Assembly: GCA_937900875.1 (NCBI GenBank)
Contig: CALCGD010000007.1
Span: 1-35,591, forward strand
Length of the DNA: 35,591 bases
Direction: 5' to 3'
From: an uncultured Flavobacteriales bacterium
GTDB taxonomy: Bacteria > Bacteroidota > Bacteroidia > UBA10329
Part shown: in pieces, positions 1-8,641 of the stretch
Numbering within the stretch: position 1 is the stretch's first letter
Layout: every line of letters begins with the position of its first letter
Notes under the pieces: generated by a model
Databases searched by the model: none
What the model saw: only the letters and a program-made list of their open reading frames with translations
What the model was told of the DNA's origin: nothing
Position numbers and translations under genes: made by a program

Positions 1-1
1 T

Positions 2-754
2 ACTTCCCTAATCACCATGCGTCCGTTTCGGTCTCCTCATCATACAATTTCAGATGTTGCGCTGGTTGGAGGCGGGCAAATGCCTCAACCGGGAGAAATA
101 TCATTAGCACATAACGGAGTTTTATTTCTTGACGAATTACCGGAGTTTCAGCGTTCGGTTTTGGAGGTTATGCGTCAGCCGTTAGAAGATAGGGTGGTTA
201 ATATTTCGCGAGCCCGAATGTCTGTTGAGTATCCGGCAAGTTTTATGCTTGTTTCTAGCATGAATCCTTGCCCTTGTGGGTATTACAACCACCCAGATAA
301 AGACTGCGTTTGTGCTCCTGGAGTGGTACAGAAATACCTCAACAAAATATCAGGACCACTTCTGGACAGAATTGACATTCATGTAGAAGTGACGCCCGTT
401 CCGATTAACGAATTGGCTGATTTTAGCCCGGCAGAAAAAAGCGAAAACGTTAGAAAACGGGTTATTGCCGCGCGTCAAAAGCAGATAGAAAGATTCAAAG
501 ATCATTCAGGAGTACACAGCAATTCCATGATGGGAACGAAGCTTTTAAAAGAGGTTTGTAAAATTGACGAAGCGTGTAAAACCATGTTGAAAAAGGCCAC
601 AGATAGGTTAGGGCTTTCGGCCCGAGCATTTGACAGGATTTTAAAAGTTTCTCGTACAATTGCAGACCTAGAAAACTCAGAAAACATAGAACCAAACCAC
701 CTGGCAGAAGCAATTCAGTACCGAAGTTTGGATCGCCAAAATTGGGCAGGATAA
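2..754 (+). CDS. YifB/ComM-family Mg-chelatase-like AAA+ ATPase, 3' part
   Basis: This is the C-terminal part of a YifB/ComM-type AAA+ ATPase; the gene runs off the left edge, and the frame stays open back to base 2. Counting from the first Met (base 17), residues 37-40 (FLDE) are the Walker B motif, residues 82-90 (MNPCPCGYY) the family signature, and Arg118 in the SGPLLDRID segment a likely arginine finger. Cys85, Cys87, Cys97 and Cys99 form a possible metal-binding cluster. The C-terminal helical Mg-chelatase domain follows. The Walker A part lies outside the window. ComM proteins are branch-migration helicases that help integrate transforming DNA in naturally competent bacteria; homologues are also widespread in bacteria not known to be competent. 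The truncation is due to the window edge, not to mutation. Confidence 0.95.
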   Translation, partial: TSLITMRPFRSPHHTISDVALVGGGQMPQPGEISLAHNGVLFLDELPEFQRSVLEVMRQPLEDRVVNISRARMSVEYPASFMLVSSMNPCPCGYYNHPDKDCVCAPGVVQKYLNKISGPLLDRIDIHVEVTPVPINELADFSPAEKSENVRKRVIAARQKQIERFKDHSGVHSNSMMGTKLLKEVCKIDEACKTMLKKATDRLGLSARAFDRILKVSRTIADLENSENIEPNHLAEAIQYRSLDRQNWAG

Positions 755-764
755 AATTATTCTC

Positions 765-1697
765 ATGATGATAATGCGTATAATACAAGGCCCGGGAAAC
801 CAAATGTTTCAATACGCCTATGCATTGGCTACTTCGAAACGTATTGGAGTTGAACTCAAATTAGACCTTCATTGGTACAAAGAAAACTCTGGGCACAGAC
901 CGTATGTGTTGGATCGGTTTAACATTAGCGCTAAAGAAGCTACTCCCGAAGAAATTGAGTACGTGAAGTCTAAAGACGCCCCGAATTTTTTAAACTACAA
1001 ATGGAATTTGGTTAGGGATGCGCTTGCTCCTCCACATAAAAAAGTGTTGGTTGAAGAAAGTCTAATGGCTGTGGATACAAAATTGATGCATCCACATTCT
1101 AGCTGTTACATATCTGGCTATTTCACCTCCGAAATATTTTTCTCGGACTTTAAGAAGGCCGTACTACAAGAGCTATCATTTGCTAAGGAAATGAGCCCAA
1201 AGACCAAAGAGGTTTCTTTACAGATGCAAGGCTGCAATTCAGTTGCAATCAGTTTTCGAAGAGGGGATTTTCTTAATAAGGAGTGGCAAAATGTATGTTC
1301 GGTAGAGTATTATAAGCGCGCAATGGATAAGGTGAAAGAGGAAATTGAAAATCCAGTATTTTATGTGTTTTCCGATGAATTAGAATGGATTAGGAATAAC
1401 ATTGTCTTTGATAACGATGTGCATTTTATGGATTTTAACTACCCAGATTATATGGAGGACATGCGATTGATGACTTATTGTAAGAATCACATAATCACGA
1501 ATAGCACATTTTCTTGGTGGGGCGCTTGGCTTTCTGGATCCGACAATGTTCTCTGTCCCGAATTCTGGTTGAACCCTAACATTGAAACACACAAGGTTGA
1601 GTTCGATGGTAGGTGGGTCGAGTTTTCGCATGTGCTTCCAAAATCATGGAAAAGAATTCCTAATCTTGTGGTTGGTGATACTTTTATGAAGCAATAA
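765..1697 (+). CDS. GT11-like fucosyltransferase (alpha-1,2-fucosyltransferase family)
   Basis: This 310-residue protein resembles family GT11 enzymes, which move fucose from GDP-fucose onto a glycan. Near the N-terminus is a GNQMFQYAYA segment (residues 11-20), equivalent to the GGLGNQMFQYA signature, but here preceded by Gln-Gly-Pro. Residues 163-168 read SFRRGD where the family usually has HxRRGD, so the first histidine is serine. Residues 246-255 (NSTFSWWGAW) match the conserved C-terminal motif. There is no membrane segment, so it is probably cytoplasmic. Starts at 765, 768 and 774 are all possible; 765 is best spaced from a GGGCAGG stretch at 744-750. It starts 10 bases after the ATPase gene and is followed 29 bases later by an oxygenase gene. 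The family call is firm; acceptor and linkage are unknown. Confidence 0.85.
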   Translation: MMIMRIIQGPGNQMFQYAYALATSKRIGVELKLDLHWYKENSGHRPYVLDRFNISAKEATPEEIEYVKSKDAPNFLNYKWNLVRDALAPPHKKVLVEESLMAVDTKLMHPHSSCYISGYFTSEIFFSDFKKAVLQELSFAKEMSPKTKEVSLQMQGCNSVAISFRRGDFLNKEWQNVCSVEYYKRAMDKVKEEIENPVFYVFSDELEWIRNNIVFDNDVHFMDFNYPDYMEDMRLMTYCKNHIITNSTFSWWGAWLSGSDNVLCPEFWLNPNIETHKVEFDGRWVEFSHVLPKSWKRIPNLVVGDTFMKQ

Positions 1698-1726
1698 GGG
1701 CAGCACTTTTCACTTGAAGAAGATGA

Positions 1727-2530
1727 ATGATTTTTGATTTTAAGAAACTGATGGATTTGGCTGAGAAGCATGGTCCAGAGTACCAATCCAAAGAGCCTTA
1801 TCCATACGTGTTTTTTGATGGTGTTGTTGATGTCGATGTACTAGGAAATGCCTTTGATGCTTTTCCAGTACCCGATGATACATTTTACAAGTATTCTAAT
1901 CCATTAGAAAAGAAATTTGCCAAGGACAATATTTACGAAATGCCAGATGCAATTAGCAAGATTCTGGTACAGATGAACAGTCCTTTCTTCCTCTTATTCT
2001 TAGAAACTTTAACAGGTATTGAAGGCCTAATTCCAGACCCTTATTACAGAGGTGGGGGGATGCACGCAATGGGTAAAGGCTGCAAGCTTGATATTCACGT
2101 AGATTTTAATTTGCATCCCAAACTCAAGTTAGATAGGCGTATTAATGTCCTTCTTTTTCCGGTAAAAGAATGGAAAGAAGAGTGGAATGGCGATTTTCAG
2201 GTTTGGGAAGGTGCGTTAGAAGGGAAAAAACATACGCTTAGTAAGATGGGTGAAAAGATCTATCCTAAGTTTAACAGGATGGTGATTTTCTCAACTTCAG
2301 AAAAAAGCTACCACGGGGTTCCCGAAATAATAGATTGCCCAGAAGAAATGTACCGGTATTCTCTAGCTACCTACTATTATACAAATGGTAGAACCGATAT
2401 TTTTCAAGAGTGGCAACCACACTCTACAACCTATATAAAACGACCAGATGATTTGGACGATTTAGATGAATTGAGGGAAAAGAGAAATAATGGTAGGTTG
2501 AATTCCAATACCAAGGGGATTATCAATTAA
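1727..2530 (+). CDS. 2OG-Fe(II) oxygenase (prolyl 4-hydroxylase-like)
   Basis: This 267-residue protein has the double-stranded beta-helix signature of 2-oxoglutarate and Fe(II)-dependent oxygenases. His124 and Asp126 (in DIHVDF) and His196 (in SYHGVP) form the HxD...H iron triad. Arg210 (in MYRYSLA) is the likely 2-oxoglutarate anchor. The order HVDF, then INVLLFP, then HGVPE, then RYSLATYYY matches the Tpa1/prolyl-hydroxylase-like group often found near glycan genes. No signal peptide is seen. It follows the fucosyltransferase gene by 29 bases and is probably co-transcribed, so a role in tailoring a glycan or a protein is plausible (inference). Its stop overlaps the stop of the convergent kinase gene in a shared TTAA. 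The substrate cannot be told from sequence. Confidence 0.85.
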   Translation: MIFDFKKLMDLAEKHGPEYQSKEPYPYVFFDGVVDVDVLGNAFDAFPVPDDTFYKYSNPLEKKFAKDNIYEMPDAISKILVQMNSPFFLLFLETLTGIEGLIPDPYYRGGGMHAMGKGCKLDIHVDFNLHPKLKLDRRINVLLFPVKEWKEEWNGDFQVWEGALEGKKHTLSKMGEKIYPKFNRMVIFSTSEKSYHGVPEIIDCPEEMYRYSLATYYYTNGRTDIFQEWQPHSTTYIKRPDDLDDLDELREKRNNGRLNSNTKGIIN

Positions 2531-5214
2531 ACGACCCACTTTTTTATCATTCGTTCAATATCCATTGACACCACGGGCTTAAGAAGCAAATCGTCCATGT
2601 CAGATTTTAGGTTACCATCTTCATCTCGTTGAAGAATGTTGCCGCTAAGCCCAATTACTGGTGGCACGTTTGAGAATCGTTTTTTGATTTCTGTTGTTGC
2701 TTGCAGTCCATCCATTTCTGGCATTTGAATATCCATAAACACGATGTCATATTGACTTTTGTCAAAATTTTCTACAGCCTGTTTTCCGTTAGAAAGGACA
2801 TCAACTTTACACCCCATTTTCTGAAGCATAACCTTAAATGCTTGCTGATTAATTAGGTTGTCCTCAACCAAAAGAACCTTAACGCCAGCAAGGGTTGTTC
2901 TAAGCGTGTTGGATGGATGCTTGGATAGTTTCCCATTTTTAACCGTTTCAATGTTTTGGTGTGCAAGAATTTCAAACCAAAAAGTACTTCCTTCACCCAT
3001 GTTGCTCTCTACTCCAATTGTACCTCCAAGCAGTTGTATAAGCTTCTTACTAATTGATAAACCCAATCCTGTCCCTTCCAGATTTTGGGCGGTCGTATGT
3101 TCTAATTGAGAGAAATCAATAAAAAGCTTTTTCTGATCCTTTTTTGGAATTCCAAGACCGGTATCGCTTACACTAAACCGAATCTTTTTGTCGGTCATCG
3201 TTACGTTTACACTTACAGTGCCTTTTTCTGTGAATTTGATGGCATTCCGTACGAGATTAGAAAGAACCTGAGTTAGCCTTCTTCGGTCGGAGTTGATTTG
3301 AATGTCTTCCTCTAAATTTTTGAATACCAGCTGTAGTTTTTTTACCCTCGCTTCTGGAAGGTAGCGCTCAGAAACTGTTGAAAGCAATTCAGATACAATG
3401 AATTTTTCTTTTTTCAGAACTACTTGTCCAGCTTCCAATTCAGAGAGGTTGAGTACGTCATTTACAATCGATCGTAAATCATGACTGGCACCAAGAATAT
3501 TCTGGAGCTTTGACTTTTGATCAGCCGTTAGTTTCGTGTCTAGCAGTATTTCGCTTAAGCCCATTATCCCATTCAAAGGAGTGCGAATTTCGTGGCTCAT
3601 GCTAGCCAAAAAGTCGGTTCTAAACTGAAGAGATTTTTCTGCGACTAATTTTTCCTGAAAAAATTGTTGCGATAGTTTTTGCTCGGTCACATCCACGATA
3701 GTTCCTAAATATCCACGGTATTCGCCTTGATGGCTGAACAAAGGCTGTGCTTGTTCCATTACATGAACAGTGGCCCCTTTTTTGGTTTTAAAACGATACT
3801 CAACAGAAAAAGGCTCTTTCTTCTTTACCATTTCATCCCATCCTAATCGTACTCGCTTTAAATCATCCTTATGAATCATTTTTGTCCAGCTTCCGTCTAG
3901 AATAGAGGTCATGTCGGCACCGATAATCAGTTGTAAACTTTCGTTTATATACGTGGTGTTTCCATTAATGTCAACCTGATAAATTCCAACAGGAAGAAGG
4001 GAGGCCAATTTTCTGAATTTGGTTTCGTTTTCCTTTAATGCTTTTTCAGCTCTTTTTCGGTCTGTGATGTCAATGGACCAAAGCGTAATACGGTCAACCT
4101 CTCCTTTTGAGTTTTCGACAGGATTAATGTGCCTTTCAAACCAGTATTCTTTATGGTTAAAATTGAAATGCTTTTCTACTTGAACATGTCGGCCAGAAAA
4201 AGCTCTTTCAGTTTCGACCTTAAATTGAACAAGGTTCTCCTTGGCCGTTATGTCAATCAAATTCATTCCGATACTTAGCTCGGTACCAAATTGCTCAACC
4301 ACAAGATCGTTAGCTGGTTTATTAAAGGCTAGAATTTTAAGATCCTTATCTAGAAGATAAAATGTTTGAGAGCTGCTGTTGAAAACGGCTTTCAAATTTT
4401 CTTCAGAGCGGTGTACCTCGCGTTCTGCACGAATTCTATCTGTAATATCAAATGCCCAAATTGAAACCATATTCTGCTTGCCCAAACGATCCTTTACCGG
4501 TGTAAAACGAATTTCAATTGTTTCAGTGTCAGGTGCAGGCTTATCAAATTCAATTGCCACCGTTCCTCCAGATCTAGCAACCTTTAAACCACCCAAAAAC
4601 TGCTCTTTCCAATACGGATGGATGCATTCGATAATATTCATCCCATAAGGGTCCGAATCACTAGTTTGCGTAGCAATTAGAGCTGGAGCTAGGAGGTTGC
4701 AACTTAATATTCGGTCGTCATCATTAATGAGAATGAAGCCTTGCGAATTATTGTGGTCAATCGCCTGAAGAACGTGTGATTTCTCAATATTGGCTTGTTC
4801 GTTACGTTTGACATCTGAGATATTTGTGTACGAGTAAACAACGCCACCAATCTTATCATTCTTATCGTACAAGGGACTGAATCTACCGTCAATCCAAAAC
4901 TCTTTTGAGTTAGATTTTGAGCTCAAAACCCTTTGTTCAGTACTAATGTTTCTACCAGATAATGCGGACTGAAAATTTCTGATGAATCTTTTGTTTCCCT
5001 CTTGGTCTACATAATCCCAATAGGAATTACCAGTTTTCAAATCCTCCTTAAAATAGTTGAACATCTCCCGGGCGGCCCTAGAGTTAAACCACAGGATTCT
5101 GTATTCCGAATCGAGAATAATTGTACTCCGGTTCGAATGTTCCAACAAGCTCCGCATTTCTGCACTCGGTGCTAATGGTTCAAACTTCATATTGCCTGTA
5201 AGCTTAACGTCCAT
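2527..5214 (-). CDS. Hybrid sensor histidine kinase/response regulator with four PAS domains
   Basis: This 895-residue hybrid kinase has four consecutive PAS domains at about residues 20-140, 150-265, 275-390 and 400-515. Most end in an ITDR/VTEQ-type linker. A HisKA domain follows with His541 in SMSHEIRTPLNG, then a HATPase_c domain with Asn657 (N box), DTGLGIP (684-690) and GTGLGLS (714-720). The C-terminal receiver domain has acidic residues at LLVEDN (781-786), phospho-acceptor Asp828 in VFMDIQMPEMDG and Lys879. There is no signal peptide or membrane segment, so it probably senses a cytosolic signal. No DNA-binding response regulator or HPt gene is adjacent, so its output partner is elsewhere. 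The ligand of the PAS domains is unknown. No convincing promoter box was found upstream. Confidence 0.95.
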   Translation of the reverse strand: MDVKLTGNMKFEPLAPSAEMRSLLEHSNRSTIILDSEYRILWFNSRAAREMFNYFKEDLKTGNSYWDYVDQEGNKRFIRNFQSALSGRNISTEQRVLSSKSNSKEFWIDGRFSPLYDKNDKIGGVVYSYTNISDVKRNEQANIEKSHVLQAIDHNNSQGFILINDDDRILSCNLLAPALIATQTSDSDPYGMNIIECIHPYWKEQFLGGLKVARSGGTVAIEFDKPAPDTETIEIRFTPVKDRLGKQNMVSIWAFDITDRIRAEREVHRSEENLKAVFNSSSQTFYLLDKDLKILAFNKPANDLVVEQFGTELSIGMNLIDITAKENLVQFKVETERAFSGRHVQVEKHFNFNHKEYWFERHINPVENSKGEVDRITLWSIDITDRKRAEKALKENETKFRKLASLLPVGIYQVDINGNTTYINESLQLIIGADMTSILDGSWTKMIHKDDLKRVRLGWDEMVKKKEPFSVEYRFKTKKGATVHVMEQAQPLFSHQGEYRGYLGTIVDVTEQKLSQQFFQEKLVAEKSLQFRTDFLASMSHEIRTPLNGIMGLSEILLDTKLTADQKSKLQNILGASHDLRSIVNDVLNLSELEAGQVVLKKEKFIVSELLSTVSERYLPEARVKKLQLVFKNLEEDIQINSDRRRLTQVLSNLVRNAIKFTEKGTVSVNVTMTDKKIRFSVSDTGLGIPKKDQKKLFIDFSQLEHTTAQNLEGTGLGLSISKKLIQLLGGTIGVESNMGEGSTFWFEILAHQNIETVKNGKLSKHPSNTLRTTLAGVKVLLVEDNLINQQAFKVMLQKMGCKVDVLSNGKQAVENFDKSQYDIVFMDIQMPEMDGLQATTEIKKRFSNVPPVIGLSGNILQRDEDGNLKSDMDDLLLKPVVSMDIERMIKKWVV

Positions 5215-5300
5215 ACCTTGTTAAAGTGGTGGGTGTAGTTTAGATTACGTACAAATTGAGGAAACGTTCAAGTTTTCGACCAATTGCTCAAACGAGCGTA

Positions 5301-6464
5301 TTAAGTGCGTCTTCTCGCCTTTTCTTTAATAAGTAAAGACAATTCTCGCCCAGTTTGCCCAGCTACAGCTGTGTTTTCCTCAGCTCTTCTAATCAGGTAG
5401 GGCATAACGTCCAAAATTGGGCCGTATGGTACATATTTAACCACGTTAAAGTGGTCAGCAGCTAAGTTGTAGCTGATGTTGTCACTCATGCCGTATAACT
5501 GCGAAAAGTAGATGTTTGAGTCGCTCGCAGAAATGTTCTTTTCTGTCATTAATTCAGTCAATTTCCTAGAGCTGTTCTCGTTATGCGTACCTGCCACTAA
5601 TTGAATATTTGGGTGGTGGTCGATGCAAAATTTAAGAGCAGCATCATAGTCTCTATCTGTGTCTTCTTTAGTGTTGTGAATCGGTGATGGATAGCCCTGC
5701 TGTTTTGCCCGTTCTCGCTCTTTTTCCATGTAAGCACCACGCACCAGCTTTACCCCGAGTTTGTACCCATTGTTTTTTGCGGTTTCAAAACTTGATTTGA
5801 GGAAAAGAAGCCGATCTTTCCGATACAGTTGAAGAGTATTGTAGACAACTACGGTCTCTTTATTATGTAGCTGCATTTGCTCCTCCACCAAATCGTCAAT
5901 AGCGTTTTGAAACCAAGTTTCTTCTGCATCAATTAAGATTGGAACAGCATTTTTTTTGGCCTTAGCACAAATGGTATTCATTCGTGCTTTTGCGGCTTCC
6001 CATTCAACTTGTTCCGTATCGCTGAACTCTAATTTTGCGTTCTTTTTAGAAAGCAATCTGTTGGGGAAAATTGCGGTTGGTTTAAACACAGAAAATGGCA
6101 CTCGTTTATCACCTATACCTGTGTTATTTGCCGCTAATATTTCCAACGCAGAAAGGTCTAATTCTTCAGCAGTCTCTTTTCCTTCTGATGAATAATCGAG
6201 CAAAGAGTAGACCCCAGACTTGTGCAATGTAGCAATGGTAGTTTCGCACTCGGTAATACTTTCTCCACCGCAAAAATGGTTGAATACCGTTTTACGAATC
6301 AGTCCTTTGATAGGCAATTTAAGACCAAGCCCAACATTAAGGGCAATTTTCCCAAGTTTAACCAACGTTGGACTGCCTACCATTTTGAACAGAAAATAGG
6401 CTCTGTTCAATTCTGCATCTGACTTGTCAGAAAACGCTATTTCAGTATTCTCAAAAGAGACCAT
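5301..6464 (-). CDS. Proline dehydrogenase (FAD-dependent, monofunctional)
   Basis: This 387-residue protein is the stand-alone proline dehydrogenase typical of Bacteroidota. It oxidises proline to pyrroline-5-carboxylate with FAD and passes electrons to the quinone pool. The Pro_dh barrel fills the C-terminal two thirds. Key segments are KLVRGAYM (239-246), GTHNENS (292-298), YGPILDVMPY (347-356) and YLIRRAEEN (356-364), the last carrying the paired arginines that bind the proline carboxylate. It is far shorter than bifunctional PutA; the partner P5C dehydrogenase is not in the window. A TATATTTG promoter box lies 20 bases upstream of the ATG. The kinase gene follows after 86 bases in the same direction. 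Confidence 0.95.
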   Translation of the reverse strand: MVSFENTEIAFSDKSDAELNRAYFLFKMVGSPTLVKLGKIALNVGLGLKLPIKGLIRKTVFNHFCGGESITECETTIATLHKSGVYSLLDYSSEGKETAEELDLSALEILAANNTGIGDKRVPFSVFKPTAIFPNRLLSKKNAKLEFSDTEQVEWEAAKARMNTICAKAKKNAVPILIDAEETWFQNAIDDLVEEQMQLHNKETVVVYNTLQLYRKDRLLFLKSSFETAKNNGYKLGVKLVRGAYMEKERERAKQQGYPSPIHNTKEDTDRDYDAALKFCIDHHPNIQLVAGTHNENSSRKLTELMTEKNISASDSNIYFSQLYGMSDNISYNLAADHFNVVKYVPYGPILDVMPYLIRRAEENTAVAGQTGRELSLLIKEKARRRT

Positions 6465-6484
6465 TTATGCCTGTGTAAGGAGCG

Positions 6485-6492
6485 CAAATATA
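6485..6492 (-). promoter_or_regulatory. TATATTTG -7 box for proline dehydrogenase
   Basis: On the minus strand this reads TATATTTG, an exact match to the Bacteroidota -7 consensus TAnnTTTG. It sits 20 bases before the ATG at 6464. No clear TTG element was seen at the -33 distance. Confidence 0.6.
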
Positions 6493-6538
6493 ATCGTATT
6501 GCTAGCCTAAAATGAATGATAAAAGACAGGTTTTTGGC

Positions 6539-8641
6539 TTAGAATTTAAACCTTAGTTGCACTTTGATATCAGTGCGGTGGTTGCTTGGAGTTTGCTCCA
6601 GTCCAGAGCCAACAAAGTCGCGATTGCTGTAGAAAACATTGGCTACTCTAAACCAAGCGTCAATGTTTTTGTAAATGTTGTACCTAAGCGTAATGTAGGT
6701 CTTCATTCCTCTGTAGTAATAAGCAGGAAAGCTGTACGCGTAGAGTACATCACTTTCGTAAACATAGATTCTAGCGTTGTAAGATTCAGTATCGAAATAC
6801 GCCAACCTAGCACTAAATGATACTGGGAAACCAAGCGGCTTAAAGTGAAAATCTTGATAAATCATGAAACCCTGTTCTACCTCTTGATTACCTCTTTTGT
6901 ATCTCGAATATTCAACGCGATTTCCAAGTTTAATGCTCTTATTTAAACTGTAAGTAAGATTAAGTCTGTAGGAGCTTTTAACTTCGTTTTCTATACCTCT
7001 AATTGGTGCATCGGTAAAAGTAGCCGACTCGGTAACCTGCTTGTTTTTTTGTCTAAATCTAAAGTAGACTTCAAGAGTTTTTGAAGGCCGATAAATAAGT
7101 TGCCCAACGCTTTCGTATCCGAAAGACGGACCATTAACCTGATAGCGCAGCCAAGGAAACTTGAATAAATCGAAGTAGCCATTTAAATACCAGCCTTTAA
7201 AAGGGTTGACATTGAAACCAAGATAGTACCCGGTCTCATTATTCATCCTAGAGTTTTCTGATACAGCATTGGCATAAAGTGCTTGGTATTGGGGCTGAAA
7301 ATGCCGAACCATTGCGGTTAGAGTGACCCTCGGGTCAATAGTCATAAAGAGCCCATGGGTTGTAGCAAAACCTAAGTTTTGACTTAGAGCAAATTCTCCA
7401 AAAAAGTGAAAGTTTTTCCAGATATAACTGTAGTCCAATCCGTAATTACTGTTTTGCTTACCAGAAAATTCGTACAGGTTGTATAAGGCATCGCTTCGCT
7501 GAATGTTTTTAGAATATTGATATCCGATGGCTGTTATTCCCAGGCTCAACTTTCTTCCTTTATAGCTCAAATTTCCACCATAAACAGCTTCAGTTAAAGA
7601 TTGGCGGTCTTCCAGTTCACCAGGCGTTCTATGAAAACCCCCGCTAAAAATTGAACTCACAGATTCTTCTCCTTCCGTTAGTGTGTCAGAGGCGGAAACG
7701 TTCGCATCCATCAACTTGTACGACCCAAGTGCGGTAATCTCAATTTTTCCAAACTTGAGGGTTGCGCCACCACCCCGTAAAAACCGGTTTTCGTCTACCG
7801 AAGTGTAGGGTCTTAAGCCTTGGGCGTTTCTTTTTACACTTACCCCATCTGAAGATTTACCGAACGCTAGGCCACTCCAAAAAACCAAACCCTGTCCAAA
7901 CTGTGCTTGAAAGTCACCTAGAGCGGCCGCTTTTAATACGCCCATGTTAGACACAAATAGATGACCACTATAAAAGTCGAAGCCTTGCTTCATAGTTCCC
8001 TTAAAGAACTGCTCGCCAGCGTCTTTTTCCATAGTTAACCCCCAGCTAACCTTATTAGAATATTTGAATCTATAACGGGCATAATATTTTTGAGAAGAAC
8101 CTAGGTATCTACTGTTTGGGCTTTCTGCCAATACGCTGTCTTCAATGTGCGAATAGCCCACTTGCTCGTTTAGTACTTGCTGGTAGCGCATCACCAATTC
8201 ATGACTTCCCTCTTTTATCATTTCCTTGAATGAGAAAGAAGTAGCATCTGGGTTGTCGGATACTTTAATGAACGGCTCTAATTGCCTAATCCTGTTCACG
8301 TCAAAGCCATCAACCGCTTGTAATTCGAAGATGTTGAGCAGTTTGCCGTGGGATTCAATATGGTTCCAAAGATTGGCTATCGCTATATCATCCAACATTG
8401 GCAACTGTGCCAATTCGTTAGGCGTGGTTGAGTTAATGTTTATCGGATGCTCTGCGAAAAAAAGGAGGTCGTCTAAAAGGGTATTAAAATCGAGTCCTTC
8501 ATCACCTTCTCCAAGCTGTTCTGCAATGGTTTCAATTTTCCGCTGAATGAGGTTTTCCTGCTCCGGATTTTCTTGGGCGAAGACAAAAATGCTCCCGAAA
8601 AGGAGCAAGGTAGAAAGAGTGTATTTCAACCACTTTTTCAT
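6539..8641 (-). CDS. Outer-membrane beta-barrel protein with N-terminal helix-hairpin-helix motifs
   Basis: This is a 700-residue exported protein. Residues 1-22 are a signal peptide ending in FVFAQ. Residues 55-125 form a ComEA-like helix-hairpin-helix region: ININSTTPNELAQLP, then a second unit around FELQAVDGF and VNRIRQLEPF. The rest, from about 130 on, is rich in alternating aromatic beta-strands (YYARYRFKYS, GLTMEKDAG) and ends in a C-terminal strand KVQLRFKF, as expected for an outer-membrane barrel. HhH motifs usually bind DNA backbone non-specifically; in this periplasmic position the function is undetermined. The ATG overlaps the stop of the upstream PorV/PorQ-like gene in an ATGA, so the two are translationally coupled. 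The family is widespread in Bacteroidota without an agreed role. Confidence 0.85.
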   Translation of the reverse strand: MKKWLKYTLSTLLLFGSIFVFAQENPEQENLIQRKIETIAEQLGEGDEGLDFNTLLDDLLFFAEHPININSTTPNELAQLPMLDDIAIANLWNHIESHGKLLNIFELQAVDGFDVNRIRQLEPFIKVSDNPDATSFSFKEMIKEGSHELVMRYQQVLNEQVGYSHIEDSVLAESPNSRYLGSSQKYYARYRFKYSNKVSWGLTMEKDAGEQFFKGTMKQGFDFYSGHLFVSNMGVLKAAALGDFQAQFGQGLVFWSGLAFGKSSDGVSVKRNAQGLRPYTSVDENRFLRGGGATLKFGKIEITALGSYKLMDANVSASDTLTEGEESVSSIFSGGFHRTPGELEDRQSLTEAVYGGNLSYKGRKLSLGITAIGYQYSKNIQRSDALYNLYEFSGKQNSNYGLDYSYIWKNFHFFGEFALSQNLGFATTHGLFMTIDPRVTLTAMVRHFQPQYQALYANAVSENSRMNNETGYYLGFNVNPFKGWYLNGYFDLFKFPWLRYQVNGPSFGYESVGQLIYRPSKTLEVYFRFRQKNKQVTESATFTDAPIRGIENEVKSSYRLNLTYSLNKSIKLGNRVEYSRYKRGNQEVEQGFMIYQDFHFKPLGFPVSFSARLAYFDTESYNARIYVYESDVLYAYSFPAYYYRGMKTYITLRYNIYKNIDAWFRVANVFYSNRDFVGSGLEQTPSNHRTDIKVQLRFKF

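Noticed and set aside
2-754. Possible pseudogene status of the YifB/ComM-like gene
   Set aside because: The frame is open to the window edge and all visible motifs are intact; the truncation is an artefact of the window.
4379-4648. 89-residue open frame on the plus strand within the kinase gene
   Set aside because: It is a shadow of the PAS-coding region with no independent signals.
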